Assembly: GCA_030544215.1 (NCBI GenBank)
Contig: JARZZO010000001.1
Coordinates: 41,691,670 to 41,755,669, forward strand
From: Zantedeschia hybrid cultivar
Taxonomy: Eukaryota; Streptophyta; Magnoliopsida; Alismatales; Araceae
Direction: 5' to 3'
DNA: 64,000 nucleotides
The position numbers and the translations under genes were made by a program. The notes under the pieces are model-generated. The model was not told the DNA's origin and did not search any database. It saw nothing but the letters and a program-made list of their open reading frames with translations. Shown in pieces: positions 45,457 through 57,402 of the stretch. Numbering within the stretch: position 1 is the stretch's first letter; every line of letters begins with the position of its first letter.

Positions 45457-46503
45457 GCTGTTTCCTTACAAACTGTGGCTGGTTATTGTTCATGGTGCTG
45501 ATTTGTTCGTGAGAAAGCGTGCCTTTAGTGGTTGGACCCATGTTAGAGGGATTTGTCATAACAGGCTTCTGGGGTGGAGGCCTGCTGTGTCTGTGAGGGT
45601 CAAAAACACTAGAGAAACTAGCATCTTTGAATGCATTTTGGCAATAACGTGTCCTCTCATATAATTCTGCCATACTAGTCAAGTTGTTTAACGTGAGGAC
45701 CAGTTTGTACTGGGGAATAGCATTAGAAATCATCATCTTCACTTGTTCAGATTCGAATAGATGATCATTGATCTTCTCTGCCATACCCCTCCATCTGTCA
45801 GCAAAGGTGATGAAGTCCTCATCAGGCTTCATCCTTTCAGCCACTAAATCAGTTATGGACAAAGAGGGTGCAACTCTATCCTGGTATTGTTGGATGAATT
45901 TTTGCGACACAATATCATAATCTTCCACGTCAGACGAATCCAAGGAGAAAAACCACTCGAGGGCTGGTCCCTCTAATGATTTTCTGAACAAGAATGCCAG
46001 TAACCTCTTGTCACTCTGCCAAAAGGAGGATCCGTACATAAACTCCTGCAGGTGGGTGAAAGGGTTACTAGAACCATTGTACTTTCTATACACGGGCATT
46101 TCAGAAGGCGGCAGAAGAAAAACTGGCAGATTGGGGATAGACACTTCGGGAACAGCCTTGACAACCATCATCTTCTTGAAATTGTCGAACTGTTCGTCCA
46201 TGCGGTCCATCTTCGTGAGTAGAGCCTGAGTCACTCGATCAATTTGGGGAGGAGGAGGTGGCGAAGCATGATAGGCTTGGCTCCTGGAATAAGTGGGGCA
46301 AGGGGGACAGTATGGTTGAGGTCCGGCAGCGCTTCCGCCATATGCCCGAAGGTATTTTGGTAAGTCGGCATATGCGGTCTAGCCGTATTTCTCGAGGAAG
46401 ACAATTATGGCCCAGACAGCCGGGGAATTGAAATGTGAAGGCCCTCCATGGCCTGATGAATGGGAGAGGCACGAGGAGGAGGAGGAGGTTGACGAAGGAC
46501 AAG
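45457..46503 (-). pseudogene. gag core of Tat element 3
   Basis: 46234-45460 is open: MTQALLTKMDRMDEQFDNF, YRKYNGSSNPFTHLQEFMYG, EGPALEWFFSLDSSDV and FADRWRGMAEKIN. 46239-46503 is the Pro-rich N-terminal part with a frameshift near 46340. The left end is cut by copia 2, the right by solo LTR 2. It is the most intact gag core of the three Tat copies. Confidence 0.9.
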
Positions 46504-46508
46504 GGGAA

Positions 46509-48163
46509 TATAGACACCAATTTTGGACCCCCTTTTGGTCATAACCCCATCATCTTATCCATCTCATTTAGCCCATCAGATTTTCTCACATAATTCAACC
46601 CACTAAATAATCAGACCCATTAACCAATCTCGGCTTTCGCCACCCATGGAAGGCCAACTGCGCCTTCCACCACCCGTGGAAGGCCAACCCTTGCCTTCCA
46701 CCATCCATGGAAGGCCAACCAGGCCGCCTTCCACCACCCGTGGAAGGCCACCTACCTTGCCTTCCACCTTTTGGCCACCTTTTTCACTTTTCACCACCTT
46801 TTCGTGGAAGGCCAACCAGCCTACCTTCCACCACCCGTGGAAGGCCAACCCTTGCCTTCCACCATCCGTGGAAGGCAAGCTAGGCCGCCTTCCACCACCC
46901 GCGGAAGGCCAGCTACATTGCCTTCCACCTTTTGGACACCATTTTCAGTTTTCTGCCACCTTTTTGTGGAAGGCCAACCAGGCCGCCTTCCACCATCCTT
47001 GGAAGGCCACCCCTTACCTTCCACCATCCTTGGAAGGCCACCCCTTGCCTTTCACCACCCTTGGAAGGCCACCCCTTGCCTTTCACCACCCTTAGAAGGC
47101 TAACTGGGCCGCCTTCCACCTTTTCATGGAAGGCCAACTACCTGCCCTTCCACGAAATTTGAAGGCAAGATAGTTGGTCGCCCACTCCCCTAACTTCCAC
47201 CTTGACCTCGTCTTCCCACGATCTCCTCCACTCACCACTCTCATCCCCACTACTCCGATCACTCCCTGCTTTGGCGACTGCCACGGCCACGACCTCCGAT
47301 CTCTGACTATTTCCTATTGGTTCTAAGGGATTTACGGGGATTTAGACCCCTATTTTCCTCCTATTTTCCCTTCACCTATTTAAACCCTCCATGTCTCCTC
47401 GAGAGGGGAGTTGGAAGGCTTCAGTTTGCGAGGTTGGAGATTGAAGAGCTTTAAGTGGGAGAAAGCCTTAGCAATCGACAAGTCAGAGAAAGCAGAGGAA
47501 TCCTCTGCATTCCAAATGGGCCTATTTTCTTAACTCTCTCCTTACTTTTCTCCTTTTCCTTTTTCACTGCATTCCTACCATCCATCCACTCCGTAGCATC
47601 ATCTTATCCTCCTACTCTTTTCCTTTTACCACATTACTTTTACTTTTCACTATTACCACACACGAGCACCCCATCTGCATGCATGCATCTTAGGATGACT
47701 TAGCACCCTTCACCCCCAGAGGTTTCAAACAAAAAACGGGAGGTGGGTGGCCATAACATATGGTCACCTTCCCTCCCCAAACACTCATCCGGTGCGTCCC
47801 CTTTCAATTTTAGTTTATTTACATATTTGCTTGAATAGACTCTACATATCACAGTTCTAATTGGTTCTCTTTACTTTCTTTTGTCTTTTTTTTTCTTAGG
47901 GGCTCTTACCAGATTCTGCGTGCGGACTACCGAGCTCTCCCCCTTCGGCCGGCCGGAGGCAGAGAAGAGGAGCCCACTATCCCCGCTCAACCAGAACGCG
48001 ATCAACCTCATCATCCTGTGGAGCACAGGGACCGTAAAGTAATGCTCCTGGCGATCACACATTCCAATCCTTAACTCCGTCTAAATTGCCGCAGTGCTAA
48101 GACGAACAGAGAAGCCCTCGCCGGAAGGAGACGGCAGTGGTGGGGACATTCTGGGCGCTTACA
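46509..48163 (+). mobile_element. solo LTR 2 (Tat-like, 1655 bp) in Tat gag
   Basis: Plus strand TATAGACACC ... GGGCGCTTACA with a perfect 5-bp TSD GGGAA (46504-46508 and 48164-48168). It belongs with solo LTR 1 (26686-28263), from which it differs in orientation and repeat composition. A TTTAAACC-like leader, GGCCGGCC box (about 47949) and GCATGCATGCAT near 47680 are shared. No internal region. Confidence 0.92.
46640..47160. repeat. GGAAGGCCA-type minisatellite in solo LTR 2
   Basis: Units of about 30-36 bp such as CCACCCGTGGAAGGCCAAC and CCTTGCCTTCCACCATC recur about 16 times, with longer units holding TTTTCGTGGAAGG. It corresponds to the 118-bp array of solo LTR 1. Pro-rich plus-strand frames (46646-47162) are by-products. 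Confidence 0.88.
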
Positions 48164-48168
48164 GGGAA

Positions 48169-48600
48169 CCGTAGGATTTGGTTTGGCAGAACGTAAGGGC
48201 GTCTTCTCCTTAAGGATAGATTGAATTTCCTCGAGTTGCTGAGGATCCACATGAGTAGTTAGATCTCCCAAGACAGTTACCAAATCAGGAGGAGTGGTAG
48301 ATGAAGGCCCAACCTGATCTTGAGCCTCCTCGTAAGTAGGATTAGAGATCACATGTATATGAGGATGATCAATATTAGGGTCGTACTGGTCGTGAGGAAA
48401 ATGGACCTGACCTTGAGGGGCACGGGCATCTCCCTCGTACTCAGGATGATAATAGTTGAGATTGTGGGGGGCATCAACATCTCTCCCATTCTCAGAATAA
48501 TAATCAAATTCCCAAGGGGCATTAGCATCTCCCTCGTATTCAAACACGGCATCCTACTCGTAAGCAGCCATACCCAGAGTTCTACCTAATCGAAACATCA
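48169..48600 (-). pseudogene. gag N-terminus of Tat element 3
   Basis: Reads LGRTLGMAAYE, a stop, then VFEYEGDANAPWEFDYYSEN and EYEGDARAPQGQVHFPHDQY, the acidic repeat region matching 17300-17640. It continues into the gag core beyond the solo LTR. Confidence 0.87.
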
Positions 48601-49428
48601 TGATATTAAGTTTTGACAAAGAAGTTCAAACACGTTGCACAAAGTTTAACAGACAAGTGGATGATTACGTTGCTTTAGGATTCCTTGTTGAATTACTTGA
48701 GTTTTTAGACACAAATTCACTCAACGGGATAGGATCCTAGTTTCAGTTCAATTTTTCCACCGTTATACTCTATGGTTCTCTCAGGGCGGTATGAATGACT
48801 AACCAGGACTTCAATTGGTACAACCAGCCCGATGAACAAGGAGGAGTACCTTGCTTTTGGGAACTTACGGAGGTCTTAACACCAACCACTCTAGTCTGAC
48901 CAAGGGACCGACCCAGTCAGAGAGAGGTGAAGATGCTAAGAAAGGTGTTCCTATGGGGGGGGGTGAGCCCCAATGCAAATGACCTACGGCCTGGATGGCC
49001 TCTAATGTAGTATAAGATAAATATAGGTAACAAATAAATCAATGATCTGAGGACAGATGAGCAAAAGAAGGAACTATTTGAATCGTGTCGCTGTTCACCA
49101 ACGCTATTCAAGAAAGAAGCTTCTTATGTTAACAGAACCTCAGGCAGCAGCGCCAACAGGAATATAAGGTTGAATGGCGTCTTGGCACAACAACACTTTT
49201 TGAATCGCGTCGCTATGTCTAGACGCTATTCAGAGCCCAAAAAGTGTAAACGTAGAGCAATTTCGGAGACAATCCCCTCCCAAGTTATCAAGATAAACAG
49301 AAATCTAACTGATCATATAAATTCAAGTTAAGCAGGTGTATTATCATGCAAACAAGCATAAACTCAATCAACCACATACTTCCTATCACACTCACAACTT
49401 TTAATCAATTACGGGAGGGCAAGATTGG
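48601..49428 (-). other. 5' leader of Tat element 3, ends at an inversion junction
   Basis: Homologous to 17700-18500. Foldbacks near 49074, 49164 and 49195. About 100-200 bp short of the expected PBS it changes near 49428 to sequence matching the antisense-gene region in opposite orientation; PBS and 5' LTR of this copy are missing. Confidence 0.8.
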
Positions 49429-49735
49429 TGGAGGGAGAGGAGGAATGGGGAGAGGAGAGGAAGGAGAGGGGGAAACGGTGTTGGAGGTCGGAGGGAAGAG
49501 AGGAGAGAGAGGAGAAAGGAGAGAATGAGGGAAAGGAGGGAGGGTTCGCGGGGTCAAACAGAAACTGGAGAAAACGCGTCTTCTAAGCTCGATGTCATTC
49601 AAATGACAAGACCGGATCGTACTCTAACAAACCAGGATCGTACTCTAAATGACGTCGTCCATACAAGATGTCATTCATACGATAAGACCGGGGTCGTACA
49701 AGATCGGGGCCCAAAGCCAGCCCACGTGGCACAGC

Positions 49736-49954
49736 CTAAAACACGTCCACATTGCTGGACACCGTTTGAATCGCGTCAAGCCAGCTCGACGCGAAAAGAA
49801 AACTAAGTCTCAGCCCCACCAGGGCCCAAACTAAGGGATCCGACCCCAAAACTGACCCGATAACCGGATCCGAAACCTCAATCCTTACAGAAAGTCTCTC
49901 GATCATCTTCTTCGCCCTCTTGTTTGATGTGGAATCCTTATTAAAACTCTTCAT
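49736..49954 (-). pseudogene. first exon remnant of antisense gene A in the inverted Tat copy
   Basis: The minus strand reads MKSFNKDSTSNKRAKKMIER from 49954, clearly related to the start of gene A at 2830 (MASFAKDSSNKRVRKTIKR). The frame then diverges into unrelated sequence (SDPVIGSVLGSDPL) where the rest of gene A is deleted. The N-terminus and upstream promoter are kept. Confidence 0.75.
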
Positions 49955-50083
49955 CTTCTTGATTGCTTAATCTCTTTCTTGTTCTCTCCCTCTTTTTCCT
50001 TCTTTCCCTTGAGGTTTGAAGAAAATCCTTTGGCTTTCCCTCTTGAATACTTGTTGTGTTGAGTTGAATTGAAGGGAGGAAGG

Positions 50084-50093
50084 TTATATAAAG
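50084..50093 (-). promoter_or_regulatory. TATA box of antisense gene A, inverted copy
   Basis: The minus strand reads CTTTATATAA, 130 bp upstream of the ATG at 49954. The intervening leader is purine-rich with AACAAGAAAG, like that at 2700-2829. Confidence 0.62.
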
Positions 50094-50130
50094 AGATTTG
50101 AGAAGTTAAATGGTGCTATTTCGGTAAGTT

Positions 50131-50190
50131 AAATGGCGTCTTGACGGGGCGACGTCATTTAAATGACGTCGACGCAAAGCGACACCTTTT
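50131..50190. repeat. two adjacent GCGTC foldbacks upstream of antisense gene A (inverted copy)
   Basis: AAATGGCGTC...GACGTCATTT (50131-50160, nearly perfect 10-bp arms) followed directly by AAATGACGTC...GACACCTTTT (50161-50190). They lie just upstream of the TATA box of the minus-strand gene. Confidence 0.88.
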
Positions 50191-51230
50191 AGTAGCTTTC
50201 TGATGTTTGCCCAAAACTGCATATTATCTGCTATTTGCTCATGTTATCCCTTTGTATGAAGTTACTGACAAATTTTGAGTGCAGGAAATTCAAAGAAAAA
50301 AAAAATGAAACTAGAATTTCAAATAAGGTCCCCACTGTGAGAGTCTTACTGAGTCCCTACCATGACTAAAAAGACGGTTATCTCTATCAATGTATTCTTT
50401 TATGTAATTGATTTGCATTAATATTACTATATAATAGATATTTATTAAATCATATCAAGGACCTTGTGGTTTTGATGAAACTGGAATTTGAGTTCCCGTC
50501 TATAAAAAATAGTGATAATTCCAGAGAATTCTTAATCGCACGGATAGGCTGTTAGATTGTTAATTGATGAGGACGATGGTTCCGCTTTTGTGAAACAGTG
50601 CGTAGATAAACGAGCTTTGGCTTAGCACTTAATTACAAGACTGGTATCTTGACTCATTAATGACAGTTTAACAATATTATCTTTAATTAATTTATATTTT
50701 ATTTCATTTTTAATTTTCTTTTTAGCCCAGCATGCATCATATAGGACTTTGAAATCATTATAGTAAAAATTAGTTATTGATTAAATTTCAGACCATTGAT
50801 CAAATAAATCCCAACGTGATATGAAATATTCCACTCCGAATTAAGTATCTCAATTATCTTTGAGGTTGCCTTGAAGATATCTTTGGAATTCTTTCCTTGA
50901 TTGGATTCTTTATTCTAAATTTCTTTATTTCCTTTTAAGATCCATCATGGTTGTAGCACATCTACATTGGCTGGTAATCATTCTTCATGATGAAACTTGC
51001 AAGGTTTGTGACCTAGGGTACTTCCCCTCGTGGAGGTTGATCGTCCTTATTTTGTTTCCTTTGTCTATCTCATCCAAACAGGATTGATTTTATTGACAAC
51101 TTTAAATTACATCATTCATCATTTTGAGAAAAATTCTCATCATATGATGTTGAGAGCATATCTCATCACACCTTGGCATCACCTTTTCAACACATTCCAT
51201 TTCATTTTACTCCCTTGCAAAGTCAATGCC

Positions 51231-51243
51231 AAAGTGGGGCAGC
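51231..51243 (+). other. polypurine tract of plus-oriented Tat fragment
   Basis: AAAGTGGGGCAGC sits immediately before the LTR start TATAGACACG and is equivalent to 1808-1820. Confidence 0.75.
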
Positions 51244-52541
51244 TATAGACACGCTAATTTTAACTTCATATTGAATAAATTTCATATCATAACTATAATG
51301 CTCCAAAATGATCTGATTTTTAATCATTAATTAATTTTTATTAGTTTTTTCGAGATTTTCGTTTATTAACGTCAACCATGGGCGACGCCTTTTAGATTCC
51401 TAGCCGAAATCAATTCGGAATTAACTTCCTAAATTCAGATAGATTTGACTGAAAAGCGTCGCCCATAGATGACGCCTTTTAGTTCCTAATCCATTTGAAT
51501 TTCTAATTTGAATTCGAATTAATTTTTTAATTATCTAAAGCACGTCGCTTATGGGCGACACTATTTAGGTTTCCTAATTGTTTCTGGTTTCCTTCGCGGA
51601 TTTTCTTTCTATTTTACCCCTTCCTAATTAGCTAAATGGTGTCCCTGATGGATGACGCATTTCAAGAGTTTCCTGATAAACATGATTTAGCCGAGATAAT
51701 TCGGTTCCAGAGGTTGGAAAGGATGCAAATTCCTTCTATGCCTATCCATGGCAAGTCCGGATCCGCGAGAGAGCCTTTTTGAAGCCCAAACAACCCTAAT
51801 TAAGGCCTTTATAAATATAACATCCTTTTGGCCTTTGAAAAAGATTGGCTATTGGAGAATTTGGAGTTCAAGGCAAAGATTTTAGAGGCTCTCAAGAAGA
51901 AAAACGTGGACAAGCTTTTGAACTTCATCTTCTTCATCCTTCTTCACCCTTTGAAGCTTTAGAAGATCAAGACTATGGAGGGGCCAATCTTTTTTTCCCT
52001 TTTCTTTCTTTCCATATAGTTCTAGTTAATTTTTTCATCATTGATTTTCATTGTTGTTTCAATTAGAATCTTCATATCATCACCTTCATCAAACACACAC
52101 CATATCATTTTTCCATACCTATGCATGTAATAGGAGTTTAAAGAACTACAAAAAGTGAGTTTTTTTAATTTAGTTGCATGTTTAATTTGCTGTATAGGAT
52201 AGATACTATACTCCTCTAGTTCTAATCCATATTCTTTCTTTTATTTTGATTGTCTCTTTTGCAAGGTATTGAAGGAGAAAGACTTGAAGGAAGGATTGAA
52301 AGGCTAAAAAAACAACCAAACAACAAAAGTAAAAGTAGAGAAAAGGCTCTTCTTTTTCGGCCGGCCGAAAGAGATGAACAAAGGAACACAATCTCACAAA
52401 TTCCGCAATTTTTAAGGCTAGTAGCGATCATCTTTTCTTTGAAACCCTCGGTTTCTAGCGATCACACAGTTTTAAATTTGATTTGTTATTCATATTAACA
52501 CATGATATCATGAGAATCACACGCACTATTTGAGCACCACA
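51244..52541 (+). repeat. 3' LTR of plus-oriented Tat fragment (1298 bp)
   Basis: Starts TATAGACACG (from TGTAG) and ends GAGCACCACA. TATA at 51807-51820 (CTTTATAAATATAA). Foldbacks near 51364, 51451, 51536 and 51632, all upstream of TATA at 85-96 bp spacing. GGCCGGCC box near 52360. The flank after 52541 is chromovirus pol. Confidence 0.9.
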
Positions 52542-53940
52542 GTAGGTTGTAGAGTCTTCTTTCACAATTCCTCAAGAGGTTGGCAGAGCAGTGGTGACTA
52601 GTTTGATTGTAAGATCGGCGTTGTACCATAAGTGATTGAGGCTCAGAAGGCAGACTCAGAGTGACCGCAGATTCTTCAGATATCAGAGGTGGAACTATGG
52701 GATAATGGCATAGTGAGGTTTAGAGGTAGACTTTATGTCCCAACAGAGGAGGAAGTACGTAGGAGTGTTCTTGATGAGGCACATCGTTCTAGATATGCCG
52801 TGCACCCCGGAACTACTAATATGTACCATTGTCTGAGGAAACATTTTTGGTTGCCAAGGATGAAGAAGGATGTGGCTGAATATGTGGCTAGGTGCCTGAT
52901 TTGTCAACAAGTGAAGGTAGAGCATCAAAGGCCAGGGGATTTTTTGCAGCCATTGTCAATATGAGAATGGAAATGGGAGCATGTAACCATGGATTTTGTG
53001 ATGGGATTGCCTGTGACATCCAGCAGGAGAGACGCGATCTGGGTGATTGTTGATCGATTGACCAAGACAACTCACTTCCTAGACATTAGGAAGGATTGGT
53101 CAGTCAGCAAGTTAGTTAGACTATTTTTAGATCGGATCGTGTCTTTGCATGGTGTGCCTTTGTCTATTGTGTTGGACCGAGATCCAAGGTTCACCTCAGG
53201 ATTTCGGAGGAGTTTACAGAAGGCTTTGGGTACTCAACTGGCGTTCAGCTCAGCTTATCACCCCGAGACTGATGGATAGTTAGAGAGGACCATTTTGGAG
53301 GAGTTTACAGAAGGCTTTGGGTACTCAACTGGCGTTCAGCTCAGCTTATCACCCCGAGACTGATGGATAGTTAGAGAGGACCATTCAAATTCTAGAAGAT
53401 ATGCTGAGGGCTTGTTACCTGGAGTGGGGAGGTTCTTGGGAACAGCACTTACCGACTATGGAGTTTGCTTACAGCAATAGTTATCATTGTAGCACCGCCA
53501 TGGCGCCGTACGAGGCATTATATGGGTGACCGTGTCGATCTCCATTGAATTGATTTGAGATTGGTGAGAGGCCGATAGCAAGGCCATAGATGGTACAATA
53601 GTGTGCAGAAGTTACTAGAGTGGTGCAGCAGAAGTTGATTGCAACTCAGAGCAGGCAGAAGAGTTATGCTGATGTTCTAGAAGATCACTTGAGTTTGAGG
53701 TTGGGGATCACGTGCTACTCCAAGTCTCACCCTCCATGGGTATGATGAGATTCGGAAAGCAAGGCAAGCTGAGTTTGCGATTTATCAGGCATTTTCCCAT
53801 TCTCGCTCGAGTTGGGTAGATAGTGTATCAACTATCCATGCCACCCAATCTTACTGGAGTCTACGATGCATTCCATGTATCGATGCTGAGGAAGTATGTG
53901 CAGGACCCATCCTATGTCTTAGGCTTTTCAGAGTTGGAGA
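52542..53940 (+). pseudogene. chromovirus-type gypsy integrase, 5' truncated
   Basis: From about 52565 the frame gives the pol linker, then VRFRGRLYVPTEEEVRRSVL and the HHCC region HRSRYAVHPGTTNMYHCLRK ... CLICQQVKVEHQRP. A stop lies at about 52962, then the core MDFVMGLPVTSSRRDAIWVI, DRLTKTTHF, SIVLDRDPRFTSGF and AYHPETDG (stop in the usual HPETDGQ position). A 91-bp tandem duplication and many stops follow to 53940. It is interrupted by solo LTR 3 and resumes at 57403. RT and everything upstream are absent. Confidence 0.9.
53206..53387 (+). repeat. 91-bp tandem duplication in the integrase core
   Basis: GGAGGAGTTTACAGAAGGC starts at 53206 and again at 53297. The copies are almost identical through GATAGTTAGAGAGGACCATT. 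91 is not a multiple of three, so it shifts the frame. Confidence 0.93.
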
Positions 53941-56900
53941 TGTTACGCCCCGGATCGAGTTCATTTTTTTTTTTTTAACTCGGAGTTCGACTGCGTAATC
54001 TCGGAACAAATTCTACCATAACAAAGAGATATGAGAGTTAAACAACCACAAGGCAATTTAAATAAATGTCATAACCATCAATTAATCTAAAATATCTAAA
54101 TATAGTCAATACCAAAGTTCACAAATTACAATATCCATCAATTTGTATATAAATTCTCAATCTCATCAAATAAAGAAAAATACATCAACCTCTCATTATC
54201 TCTACTATATCAAAACTAAAAAAGCTGTAAATTTAAATCTAAATAACCTCCTAAAGATATCAAATGCCTCAATTAGAAGTCTCCAGAAATTCCAGGTTCT
54301 CTTTCTCGAACTCTAAAAATGTTAATAGGGTTTATGAGTACAATCACTCAGTAGGTTTCAAACCATCTATATGACTTAACATATAGTAAATTTTATAAAT
54401 CACATTATACAATTATACTAAACATGATCTTGCACAGTTCTACATATAGCTCAAACAAGAACATGATACAAAACATAGTTAGATATAAGTTTATCAAATC
54501 AAATGTGTTTTCTAAGAGCATGAATAGATCGTAGCATATATTGCATAATCAGATTCTTATCTAACTGAATAAGTCAACTAGCCATGATCAGAACATATCA
54601 TATATCAAACTGAACTTATAGCAAATTTATCATGGCATGGTAGCTTATCAAATCAGAGTTTATATTGTCAAAATAGTTAATCAGAATGAACATGGATTCT
54701 TAATCAAATAGGTTGAGATCAAAATCACTGACCATAGATGTCAAAAGAACAAACTGAGCATATTATAAACTAAATCAAATAGATCTAAACAGCAAATTAT
54801 GTTTCATAATTATGTGCCAAACAAATCAAATCCAAACATATCAAATAGACATGCATCCAACCACTATATAAGGAGCTGAACAAATAAAATACCAGAGCAT
54901 ATAGGAAAGTATGCTAAAGTCTTGGCACATGCATAGCCGGAGAGTCTATGATCCCACCTCAGATGACTGCAAACAAAACATAATCACTAAGATTTTTCCG
55001 TTGCCCACAGGCAGAATTCATCCACGGACGCTTATGAAATGAGCCCCAATCTTCTTAAAATGGTAATGTCCAAACATATATCAAATAAATATGGCACAAA
55101 CATATTTTTACAGATTTAATAATGATCATAGATCTATAAATTAATTTGACATAGTGATACTTATATATAAGAGTTAAAATACATACTTTTATGTACAAAA
55201 TAGTCACTTAAAGAGTCAACATGGTCATATACATGGATAATCAGAGTAAAGCTAATCAAAATAGATTTCTATTTGATCAAAATAGGTTTTTGGACATAAA
55301 ATATAGTCAAAATAACTTTCTTAAAATTTTCGGAAGAACAAACATATTTGTCGGCCATCAAAACTAATTTTTAGAGCTGAAAAATTAACAATTAGGCTGA
55401 ATAATATCAAATAGATTCATAAAATTATCAAACCTAGATAACATGTCAAATAGGTCATATTTAAAGTGTGTATTAAGTTTCATCAATTTATGGATTGATT
55501 TAATATGATTTTGGACTCCCAATTCAATTTCAGAAATCCGACTCAAATAGAATTTCAGCAAACCAAAACTGAGAGGAAACTAAATAGCAAACGGGGTCAT
55601 AAAATTTTTAAACTATACAGAGAAGGAAAGGATAATATAACAAAGATCTTCACAAAATTTTGCATGATTTAGATATGAATCAAGTGAGATATAAGATTCA
55701 CAATTTATAATTTTAAAACTACCAGGACAGGTTATATAGTCAGAGAAGAATATTTTGGAATAAATATCCAAATAACTAAAAAATGTATGAAATTTATTGG
55801 GCATAACGACAACATGTGAAATAGATTTTTATAAAAATTTTATCTCAATTGGACATCAAAAAAGGGAGAACAAATATCTATAACTCATATGATCATAATT
55901 GATAACAAAACAGATTGAACGGACATATTGCACAGGCTGAGATAATAATCATGAAATAAATAGTAAAGAAGATCATAAAAATATGAAATTTTATGATCAT
56001 GAAGTAAATATATAAATAAAACTTATTATCAATTGATTAGCTTTTCAAAACAAAACAGATCATGCTTAGATTTATCTACCTACCTTTTGAAGAAAGATCG
56101 GCTCTTGGTTCTCCCATAGCTTCCTTACTAGCTATCTATGATTTATTCTTCCTCTTAACTCTTTTTCACATTCTCTAATCCTCAAATAATACAAAACATT
56201 GATTAGAGTCAAATTTTAAAAAGAAATAACTATGAACAACTCTATTCTCTCAAGAACACTATATGAACTTACCCTTATAAGATAGTTGCATGCAATAGAG
56301 CTTTAAGCACGACGCTAAAGCTTTATTTATACTTATTTACCTTCCTAATACAACCCTTAACAATCTTTTTCTTTGCTGGAGTCGAACATCTACTCCCCAT
56401 GACTTAATATCTAAGTTAAAGTTACTTCCTAGTGCAAATCAGACTCCCCTGCAGTTTTCTTTTCTGAAGACCTTTAAATTCAACCATTTAAACGTCCGAA
56501 TTAAAAAATACTCTCTCCTACAAAGTTTTATATCTTTTTATTATCTTTTCAATGCCATTAATATCACTATTTTTTGAATTTTTTAAGAAATTTTATGCTA
56601 ATTTTACTGACATGTTGTCCTAAATACTCTGAACCTAGAAATCTAGCAGATTTCCTTCCCGTCCAAAGATGTCTTGATTCCGACTAGTAAACTACTTATT
56701 TGAAATATATGGTCTTCATAACACTAATAGAATTCGGAGTCACCATTCTAATGAGATTTCTCTTACTTAATTTGAACTTTTATACGCAGCGTTATACTTA
56801 AAACATTAGGATTGTGTCAAATAAATCTATGTACAGAATCTTAGCTCAAGTAGGATTCAAGTTATGACTATCTACCAATTAACTGAAATCTTAATTATAT

Positions 56901-57402
56901 TCAAATTTATTATGATGTACTTCTAATTCAAGTCACATATGTCATACATAACTTTTCAGATCGTAGTTAATTTTAATTATATCATATTTTATTTCTTAAA
57001 TCAAATCCTAGTCTAATTAGGACTGTTCTCTACGGGCAGCCCTTTCTAAATCTGATTATCGATATTTTTAATCTCTAAAACATCATAATTAGTAAAAATT
57101 TCTTCTACAAAGTCGTATAACTTTTTATTCTCTTTCCAATGATACCAATTATGCCTTAATCAGAATTTTTTTAGAAGGTTATCATTATTTTACTACATTG
57201 CTTTGTAATGTATCATCTCAAAATTCGAATTAAATTAGTGGGCTATTTTTAGTAATATAATTAGGTAATGGGCTTTCATAATTGGGTTAATTAGATTAAA
57301 TCAATTTACTTAAACTCACTAATAAACTCTCATAATTAATTAATTGGTCTAATTTAAATTAATTAAATTCATTAATGGATTGTAAAAGTGTGCGGCATAA
57401 CA
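53941..57402 (-). mobile_element. solo LTR 3, long (3.46 kb), chromovirus type
   Basis: Plus strand TGTTACGCCCCGGATC ... GTGCGGCATAACA. The neighbours GGAGA (53936-53940) and GGAGG (57403-57407) form a TSD with one change, inside chromovirus integrase. AT-rich, no coding domain, no PBS or gag. The TGTTACGCCC end corresponds to the 3' end of Tekay/Del-like LTRs, so orientation is minus. The whole 3.46 kb is one LTR by this reading. A fragment of the same LTR is inverted at 62755-63437. Confidence 0.78.

Larger units (their letters stand above)
49429..51230 (+). mobile_element. 3' internal region of a Tat element in plus orientation
   Basis: Reverse-complement counterpart of about 1821-5170: purine-rich tract (49429-49560, the gene B leader region), foldbacks (about 49567, 49645, 49762, 50131, 50161), start of antisense gene A (minus strand, 49954), its TATA box, and the 3' non-coding region to the polypurine tract. 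Most of gene A is deleted. It runs opposite to Tat elements 1-3. Confidence 0.83.

Noticed and set aside
46646..47162. Pro/His-rich plus-strand frames up to 149 codons
   Set aside because: Minisatellite translation in solo LTR 2.
49346..49602. Gly/Arg/Glu-rich and Pro/Ser-rich frames
   Set aside because: Purine-rich tract corresponding to the gene B leader in reverse; low complexity.
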